Origin: Pectobacterium araliae
Lineage (GTDB): Bacteria; Pseudomonadota; Gammaproteobacteria; Enterobacterales; Enterobacteriaceae
Assembly: GCF_037076465.1 (NCBI RefSeq)
Contig: NZ_AP028908.1
Location: forward strand, 3,162,001-3,226,000
Length of the DNA: 64,000 nt
Direction of reading: 5' to 3'
The translations under genes and the position numbers were made by a program. Below are positions 39,630 to 49,100 of this stretch, one piece after another. Each line of letters opens with the position of its first letter. Within the stretch, counting starts at the first letter, position 1. Under the pieces are notes generated by a model. That model made no database searches and was not told the origin of the DNA. It saw only the letters and a list, made by a program, of their open reading frames with translations.

Positions 39630-39661
39630 CCCGGCTTCTCCCATTACGGAGAGAAGCTGGG
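39630..39661. other. Hairpin after lapD
   Basis: CCCGGCTTCTC (39630-39640) pairs with GAGAAGCTGGG (39651-39661), 11 pairs including one G-U. It lies between convergent lapD and the small gene at 39701. There is no T-run, so it is a weak terminator candidate. Confidence 0.4.
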
Positions 39662-39700
39662 AACGGCGTTAAAACCTCGTCGACTTAAAATATTATCTCT

Positions 39701-40045
39701 TTAAAACATCGTTTCTTCATCATCGCCAATCAGCTTGTTCAGTCCGCCATTCAGCGCTTCACGCGCCTGCGCGCGGTTGATCAACTTCAACTGCGCTGCC
39801 TGAGGGAAATCGGTAATACTGACCACGCCTTTCTGGATCAAAACCTGAATTAAATCTTCCAACACGCGCACCATTTCCAGATCGCTTTGCCGCAGTTGCT
39901 GCAAGCTGGACATCGCCGCTTGATGGCTGCGGAACCAGGCCTGTGCCTCGCGCGAATCATCGGGTAACTCGCCATTCATTTCAGGAAAAGGACTCTTTTC
40001 AACCTTCATCAGGTGGCCATCACTGTCGCGCTGGATATAAAACAT
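39701..40045 (-). CDS. Conserved small protein next to lapA, function unknown
   Basis: The 114-residue cytoplasmic protein begins MFYIQRDSDGHLMKVEKSPFPEMNGELP. AAGGGG lies upstream of its ATG. It has an N-terminal beta-like stretch, then helices (AQAWFRSHQAAMSSLQQLRQSDLEMVRVLEDLI). It ends acidic (GDDEETMF). Similar small proteins, often misnamed tryptophan synthase beta-like, are found beside large adhesin genes in Pseudomonas, from memory. It is transcribed in the same direction as lapA but separated from it by a terminator. No catalytic motif is seen, so no function is assigned. Confidence 0.75.
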   Translation of the reverse strand: MFYIQRDSDGHLMKVEKSPFPEMNGELPDDSREAQAWFRSHQAAMSSLQQLRQSDLEMVRVLEDLIQVLIQKGVVSITDFPQAAQLKLINRAQAREALNGGLNKLIGDDEETMF

Positions 40046-40075
40046 TTTCGGAGCCCCTTTAATTTTTTGATAAAG

Positions 40076-40099
40076 AAAGGAGCCAGATCGGCTCCTTTT
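40076..40099 (-). terminator. lapA intrinsic terminator
   Basis: AAAGGAGCC (40076-40084) pairs with GGCTCCTTT (40090-40098). On the minus strand CTTTCTTTATC follows. It lies 12 bases after the lapA stop. Confidence 0.85.
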
Positions 40100-40110
40100 C
40101 CCCTTTCCTA

Positions 40111-43100
40111 TCAGCTAGACGCTTCAGGCTTACTGACCAGACTCTCTAGCGACGGTAATGCGCCATTATAATGTTCCAACGTAATCGACACCGCAACCGT
40201 TCCACCCTTATCCGCCGTAAAGTTACCCGCGGTACTGACCTCAATCATCGGCGAACCATGGCTATCCGTGATGCGAATGTAGCGACTGATATCGGTTCCT
40301 TCCTCCAGTTCACCAACCAGATCGCTTAAATCAATCCGGTCGCCCTCTTTGGCGTTAAAGTCTTTGATCACATCATTTCCGATATCACCCGCTTGCCACT
40401 TGAAGGTATCTGCGCCAGCGCCGCCGATGAGCGTATCGCCCCCTGCGCCACCAATCAGAATGTCATCCCCCGCACCGCCATAGAGCAGGTCATTACCTTC
40501 CCCGCCAATCAGTGTGTCATGTCCACCCTGACCGAAAAGAATATCATTCCCCGCTCCACCGTTGAGTGTGTCGTTGCCATCTTTCGCCGACGACAGATCA
40601 AACTCCGCGCTGTGCGTTGCAATATAGCCATGCATCTCTTTCGCCGTCGGTACGCCGGTTTGCATACCTAACTGCTTGCCGATGTAGTTCTGCAAGGCGG
40701 TGATACCGTTGCTGTCGATATTAGGAAACGACACCACATCGCCGAACAGAATGTCATTCCCCAATCCGCCATTCAGTTGGTCATTACCTGCATGTATTGA
40801 CTCACTGCTGCCCAGAATCGCTTTATTAAGGTTAGCAGGATCAATATGATCCTGAACCACACCGTCGGTGTCATAGCGCTTCAGCGTATCGCCATTTAAA
40901 TCAGCACCAATACCGATCGCTTCAATCGCTGACTGCTTCTTCAGTAAACTGAAAGCCTGAGCCGCGTTTGTGTTGCTGACATCGCGGTTGCCTGAATTAT
41001 CAACCCAGTACCAGTTACCGCGGTAGTCCTGCGCCCAGTAGCTGCTGTTATTACCCACGCCGCCCAAAGAGGAGATCTCATACGTTCCATCCCCCTGTGC
41101 GTGTACCTGACCAATCACCGTACCCGCGACTTGATTGCTCTTATCACTCCACGCATATTGATAGACGTTCCCTTTGCTATCAATCACTTCACGCATAGCA
41201 CCGCGAACATCCATAGAGTAGGACTGCCCTGGCTTGTAGGCGAAGCTATCGATATTCAGCGTTTGGTTCCAGTCACTCACTTTCACGACATCGGCTTCAT
41301 TCTTCTGATAGAACGTTGGCTCACCGTCAGTAATGAAATACGTCAGGTTATTACCCACATTCTTTTTCACCACATCGCTTTGGAACCAGTTAGCCGTCGT
41401 CTTGAATACATCTTCATAGTTGGTTCCACCGCCTTTCTCCGATCCGCCAACCATTGAATTCAATACGGCAGTCAGCTTATTCAGGGCGCTGTCGTCGTTC
41501 AGATTCACAGAAATGGTTTTACCCACCTGCGTATCAAAGTCAGCCAAAAAAACGTTTACCGTACCGGAATTCACGCCGCTAGCGCTATTAATCAGACTTT
41601 TGAACACGTTGCTCAACGATGTACGCGTATTCTCAATATCCGTTGACGACATACTGCCGGAGGAATCGACCATAAAGGCAATGTTGTAATTCTTGCCTTC
41701 AATGATCTGCAAGCCGGAGACATCCGAGACCATCACATCGTGGCTATGCGTGCCGGACATGTTGTCATCGCCTATCGTACCGACGCTCATCCCATACTGG
41801 TCAACGCCTCCGGCAGAGTAGCTGGTCGCCGTATCATGGTTGGTGATTTCTGTCGATGTCGCCTGCGCAACTACGTTGAATTTACCCGCATCGACTGGCA
41901 CTTCGAGCGTAATCTTGCCAGCCAGCGTCTGGGTATTGTTGGCGTTCTTGATGAGATACGCTCCATCATCATCAACGGTATACTTCACATTGTTAATGTG
42001 GTCGGTCAGCACCGTTCCTTTCGGGATCCCCGTGAGCGTAATCCCTGACAGGGTTTCACTGCCGTCGCGATCGGTCAGGGCTGCCGAGACATCAAGCGTG
42101 TGCGTCTGCGTGCCTGCCTGACCGGCCACTTTTTCCACCGTCGCACTATTGGTGCCCGGTGTGTATGTCGTGCCGTCGCTATAGATCACGCCTTCAATAT
42201 TGTTGCTGACCTGCGAGGTAAACGAGCCTGACTTACCGCTGCCATCGGTATAGTTAACTTTCAGCCCGTCCAGCGTGTTAACCGACGTATCCTGATTGTT
42301 GTTCGTACTATAGGTTGCGTTGTAGGTGTAACCCGTCTCTTTCATAACGAACACGTAGTCAGAATGCGCGCTGCTGCCGTTATTCGTCCGGTTACCGTTA
42401 AACGAATCCAGATCGCGATGATCATTACGATCGGCCGGCCAGTCACTCTGTCGATAGAAATACCCACTGTTGGAATGCACAACGAAGATATCGCTGTAGC
42501 TGCCATCACCGCTGGTATTGCCCTGACTGTAGTACGCTACCTTGCCATTACCGACCACTGTAGGTACCGGATCCCCTTCGGTCAGCCAAACGCGGACACC
42601 GTTGCCCACGGCAACAATTTTCCCATTTTGTACGTCGAAGCCACCGTTGGCGCTACCGCCATTGACCTTAATAATTTCCGAAGAGGTCGGCGTTGTCGCG
42701 CCACTGGTGATGCTCAGGCTCACTACCGGCGCATCTACTACGGGTGTTATGCCAATGTGCAGCGCGGCTTTATCGCCCGTATTCCCTGCGCTATCGACAG
42801 GTCGGTAAGCAATGTCTCCCAGCGATGCGCCAGAGAGATTACTCGCTGGCGTAAAGCGCAGATCGGTGTTGCCAGCCGTAAAAGTTTGCCCTGCGGTGAC
42901 TGCTTTCCAGCCCCCGTTATCATTAAAATAGAGCGTACCAACGCTGGTGGGCGGCAGAGACGAAATCACGATACTGGCGGTATCGCTTGATACACCCAGA
43001 TCGCTCCAGCCAATGTGCAACGGTGTATCTTCTGTACCCTCCACCGTGTTGTTGTGTGCGGCTGGTGGCGTAATATCCATGATCGCCTGGCTGTTATCAT

Positions 43101-46100
43101 GCGCCTGATTACCTGCCGCATCGGTCGCCGTCGCGCCAGCGGTAATCTTGCCCTCGGCCAACGTGCTCAGATCGACATTCGTCTGCCATTTACCATTCGT
43201 CACCAATACGTCATGCAGCGTCACCGACTTACCATTCACATCAGTAAAGACCAGATCGATCGTCTTCTCGTTACTGGTGCCGCTGATTACGGTATTTTTC
43301 GATTCACTCTGGCTAACATACCCATCATTACCGGCAAAATTCGTAATATCAATTTCGGGGGCAGTCGTATCTACAGCATAGGCATGATGGGTATTCGCCG
43401 TGGTGACATTACCAGCGGTATCACGCGATGTGACTGTAGCACTCACATCGCCATTCGCGGCAAGAACAGCACCGGGAACATTGACACTCCAGGTTTTACC
43501 ATCCGCATTGACGGTGGTCTGGTAGGTTTCGGTCCCGACTTTAACGGTTACCGCATCGCCGGCTTTCACCTCGTTATCGACTTTACCGGTCACGGCAATG
43601 GTCTGGCCTGACTCGGCCGCATTAATCACGTTATCTGACGTGACGTTGTCGATGCTGATAGAGGCCGTTGGCGCAGTCGTATCGACACCGTAAGCGTGAC
43701 TGGTGTTGGCGGTAGTGACGTTGCCTGCCGCATCGCGGGTGGTGACCGTGGCACTCACATCGCCATTCGCGGCAAGAACAGCACCGGGAACATTGACGCT
43801 CCAGGTTTTGCCATCGGTATTCACCGTAGTCTGGTAGGTCTCGGTCCCGACTTTTACCGTGATCGCATCGCCCGCTTTAACCTCGTTATCGACTTTACCG
43901 GTCACCGCAATCGTCTGGCCGGATTCGCTGGCATTAATCACGTTATCGGACGTGACATTATCGATAGAGATCGACGCGACTGGCGCAGCCGTATCGACAC
44001 CGTAAGCATGAGAAGTATTGGCCGTGGTGACATTACCAGCGGTATCGCGGGTGGTCACCGTGGCACTCACATCACCATTCGCCGCCAGTACAGCACCGGG
44101 AACATTGACGCTCCAGGTTTTGCCATCGGCATTGACGGTGGTCTGGTAGGTCTCGGTCCCGACTTTTACCGTGATCGCATCGCCCGCTTTAACGTCGTTA
44201 CCGACTTTACCGGTCACCGCAATGGTCTGGCCGGACTCGCTGGCATTGATGACGTTATCCGACGTGACGTTGTCGATAGAGATAGACGCCACTGGCGCAG
44301 CCGTATCAACGCTATAAGTGTGGCTGGTGTTTGCGGTGGTGACATTGCCTGCCGGATCGCGGGTGGTGACGGTGGCACTCACATCGCCATTGGCGGCCAG
44401 CACGGAACCCGGAACATTCACACTCCAGGTTTTACCATCCGCATTGACGGTGGTCTGGTAGGTCTCGGTGCCCACTTTAACGGTTACCGCATCGCCCGCT
44501 TTGACGTCGTTATCGACTTTACCCGTCACGGCAATGGTCTGGCCTGACTCGCTGGCGTTGATGACGTTATCTGACGTCACATCATCAATAGTAATAGAAG
44601 CGGTTGGTGCAACCGTATCGACACCGTAGGCATGATGGGTATTCGCCGTGGTGACATTACCAGCGCTATCACGCGTGGTCACCGTGGCACTCACATCACC
44701 ATTGGCGGCCAGCACGGAACCCGGAACATTCACACTCCAGGTTTTACCATCCGCATTGACGGTGGTCTGGTAGGTCTCGGTGCCGACTTTAACCGTCACC
44801 GCATCGCCGGCCTTAACTTCATTGCCAACCTGACCGGTCACCGCAATCGTCTGGCCCGATTCGCTGGCATTAATCACGTTGTCTGACGTCACATCATCGA
44901 TAGAGATAGACGCCACTGGCGCAGCCGTATCAACGCTATAAGTGTGGCTGGTGTTTGCCGTGGTGACGTTGCCTGCCGTATCGCGCGTGGTCACGGTGGC
45001 GGAGATATCGCCGTTGGTGGCAAGAACAGCACCTGGAACATTGACGCTCCAGGTTTTACCATCCGCATTCACGGTGGTCTGGTAGGTCTCAGTGCCGACT
45101 TTAACGGTTACCGCATCGCCAGCTTTCACCTCGTTATCGACTTTACCGGTCACCGCAATGGTCTGCCCGGACTCGCTGGCGTTGATGACGTTATCCGACG
45201 TCACATCGTCGATAGTAATAGAGGCGGTTGGCGCAACCGTATCGACACCGTAAGCGTGACTGGTGTTGGCGGTAGTGACGTTGCCTGCCGCATCGCGGGT
45301 GGTGACCGTGGCACTCACATCACCATTCGCCGCAAGAACAGCACCGGGAACGTTGACGCTCCAGGTTTTGCCATCCGCATTGACGGTGGTCTGGTAGGTC
45401 TCGGTCCCGACTTTTACCGTCACCGCATCGCCGGCCTTAACTTCATTGCCAACCTGACCGGTCACCGCAATCGTCTGGCCCGATTCGCTGGCATTAATCA
45501 CGTTGTCTGACGTGACATCATCGATAGAGATAGACGCCACTGGCGCAGCCGTATCAACGCTATAAGTGTGGCTGGTGTTTGCCGTGGTGACGTTGCCCGC
45601 CGTATCGCGCGTGGTCACGGTGGCGGAGATATCGCCGTTGGTGGCAAGAACAGCACCGGGAACATTCACACTCCAGGTTTTACCATCCGCATTGACGGTG
45701 GTCTGGTAGGTCTCGGTGCCGACTTTAACGGTTACCGCATCGCCGGCTTTCACCTCGTTATCGACTTTGCCGGTCACCGCAATGGTTTGGCCGGATTCGC
45801 TGGCGTTAATCACGTTATCGCTGGTGACGTTGTCGATGCTGATAGAGGCCGTTGGCGCAATGGTGTCGGCACCGTAAGCGTGACTGGTGTTGGCGGTAGT
45901 GACGTTGCCTGCCGCATCGCGGGTGGTGACCGTGGCACTCACATCGCCATTCGCGGCAAGAACAGCACCGGGAACATTGACGCTCCAGGTTTTACCATCC
46001 GCATTGACGGTGGTCTGGTAGGTCTCGGTGCCCACTTTTACCGTCACCGCGTCACCGGCTTTGACGTCGTTACCGACTTTGCCGGTCACCGCGATAGTCT

Positions 46101-49100
46101 GGCCGGACTCAGCCGCGTTAATCACGTTATCGCTGGTGACGTTGTCGATGCTGATAGAGGCCGTTGGCGCAATGGTGTCGACACCGTAAGCATGACTGGT
46201 GTTGACGGTGGTGACATTACCAGCGGTATCACGCGTGGTCACCGTGGCACTCACATCACCATTCGCCGCCAGTACAGCACCGGGAACATTCACGCTCCAG
46301 GTTTTGCCGTCGGTATTCACCGTGGTCTGGTAGGTCTCAGTGCCGACTTTAACGGTAACCGCATCGCCGGCTTTCACCTCGTTATCGACTTTACCGGTGA
46401 CCGCAATGGTCTGCCCGGATTCGCTGGCGTTAATCACGTTATCGCTGGTGACATTATCGATAGTAATCGACGCGACAGGCGCAACCGTATCCACACCGTA
46501 AGAATGGGAAGTATTCGCCGTGGTGACATTGCCTGCCGGATCGCGGGTGGTGACCGTGGCACTCACATCACCATTCGCCGCCAGTACCGATCCCGGAACA
46601 TTGACGCTCCAGGTTTTACCATCCGCATTGACGGTGGTCTGGTAGGTTTCGGTCCCGACTTTCACGGTAACCGCATCGCCGGCTTTCACCTCGTTATCGA
46701 CTTTACCGGTCACCGCAATGGTCTGGCCGGACTCGCTGGCGTTAATCACGTTATCGCTGGTGACGTTGTCGATAGAGATCGACGCGACTGGCGCAACCGT
46801 ATCGACACCGTAAGCGTGACTGGTGTTGGCGGTAGTGACGTTGCCTGCCGCATCGCGGGTGGTGACCGTGGCACTCACATCACCATTCGCCGCCAGTACA
46901 GTGCCGGGGACATTGACGCTCCAGGTTTTACCATCCGCGTTCACCGTGGTCTGGTAGGTCTCGGTGCCCACTTTTACCGTGATCGCATCGCCGGCTTTCA
47001 CCTCGTTATCGACTTTACCGGTCACGGCAATGGTTTGCCCGGACTCGCTGGCGTTGATGACGTTATCCGACGTGACGTTGTCGATGCTGATAGAGGCCGT
47101 TGGCGCAATGGTGTCGACACCGTAAGCGTGACTGGTGTTGGCGGTGGTGACATTACCAGCGGTATCGCGGGTGGTGACCGTGGCACTCACATCACCATTC
47201 GCGGCAAGAACAGCACCGGGAACGTTGACGCTCCAGGTTTTGCCGTCGGTACTGACCGTCGTCTGGTAGGTTTCGGTGCCGACTTTAACGGTTACCGCAT
47301 CGCCCGCTTTCACCTCGTTATCGACTTTACCGGTGACCGCAATGGTTTGCCAGGACTCGCTGGCATTGATGATGTTATCTGACGTGACGTTGTCGATGCT
47401 GATAGAGGCCGTTGGCGCAATGGTGTCGACACCGTAAGCATGAGAAGTATTGGCGGTGGTGACATTACCAGCGGTATCACGCGTGGTGACGGTGGCACTC
47501 ACATCGCCATTCGCCGCCAGTACAGCACCGGGAACATTCACGCTCCAGGTTTTGCCGTCGGTACTGACCGTCGTCTGGTAGGTCTCGGTACCGATTTTCA
47601 CCGTCACCGCATCGCCGGCTTTCACCTCGTTATCGACTTTGCCGGTCACCGCGATAGTCTGGCCTGACTCGCTGGCGTTGATGACGTTATCTGACGTCAC
47701 ATCATCAATAGTAATAGAAGCGGTTGGTGCAACCGTATCGACACCGTAGGCATGATGGGTATTCGCCGTGGTGACATTACCAGCGCTATCACGCGTGGTG
47801 ACCGTGGCACTCACATCACCATTCGCCGCCAGTACCGATCCCGGAACATTCACACTCCAGGTTTTACCATCCGCATTGACGGTGGTCTGGTAGGTCTCGG
47901 TGCCGACTTTAACGGTTACCGCATCGCCGGCTTTCACCTCGTTATCGACTTTGCCGGTCACCGCAATGGTTTGGCCGGATTCGCTGGCGTTAATCACGTT
48001 ATCTGACGTGACGTTGTCGATGCTGATAGAGGCCGTTGGCGCAATGGTGTCGGCACCGTAAGCGTGACTGGTGTTGGCGGTAGTGACGTTGCCTGCCGCA
48101 TCGCGGGTGGTGACCGTGGCACTCACATCGCCATTCGCGGCAAGAACAGCACCGGGAACATTGACGCTCCAGGTTTTACCATCCGCATTGACGGTGGTCT
48201 GGTAGGTCTCGGTGCCCACTTTTACCGTCACCGCGTCACCGGCTTTGACGTCGTTACCGACTTTGCCGGTCACCGCGATAGTCTGGCCGGACTCAGCCGC
48301 GTTAATCACGTTATCGCTGGCGACGTTGTCGATGCTGATAGAGGCCGTTGGCGCAATGGTGTCGACACCGTAAGCATGAGAAGTATTGGCGGTGGTGACA
48401 TTGCCTGCCGGATCGCGGGTGGTCACCGTGGCACTCACATCGACATTGGCGGCCAGTACAGCGCCGGGAACGTTGACGCTCCAGGTTTTGCCATCGGCAT
48501 TGACGGTGGTCTGGTAGGTCTCGGTGCCGACTTTAACGGTTACCGCATCGCCCGCTTTCACGTCGTTATCGACTTTACCGGTCACCGCAATGGCCTGCCC
48601 GGACTCGCTGGCGTTGATGACGTTATCTGACGTCACATCATCAATAGTAATAGAGGCGGTTGGCGCAATGGTATCCACACCGTAAGCATGAGAAGTATTG
48701 GCGGTGGTGACATTACCAGCGGTATCACGCGTGGTGACCGTGGCACTCACATCACCATTTGCCGCCAGTACAGTGCCGGGGACATTGACGCTCCAGGTTT
48801 TGCCATCGGCATTCACCGTGGTCTGGTAGGTTTCGGTGCCGACTTTTACCGTGATCGCGTCACCGGCTTTGACCTCGTTATCGACTTTACCGGTGACCGC
48901 AATGGTCTGCCCGGATTCGCTGGCGTTAATCACGTTATCGCTGGTGACATTATCGATAGTAATCGACGCGACAGGCGCAACCGTATCCACACCGTAAGCA
49001 TGGGAAGTATTGGCGGTGGTGACATTACCAGCGGTATCACGCGTGGTGACGGTGGCACTCACATCACCATTCGCCGCCAGTACAGCGCCGGGAACATTGA

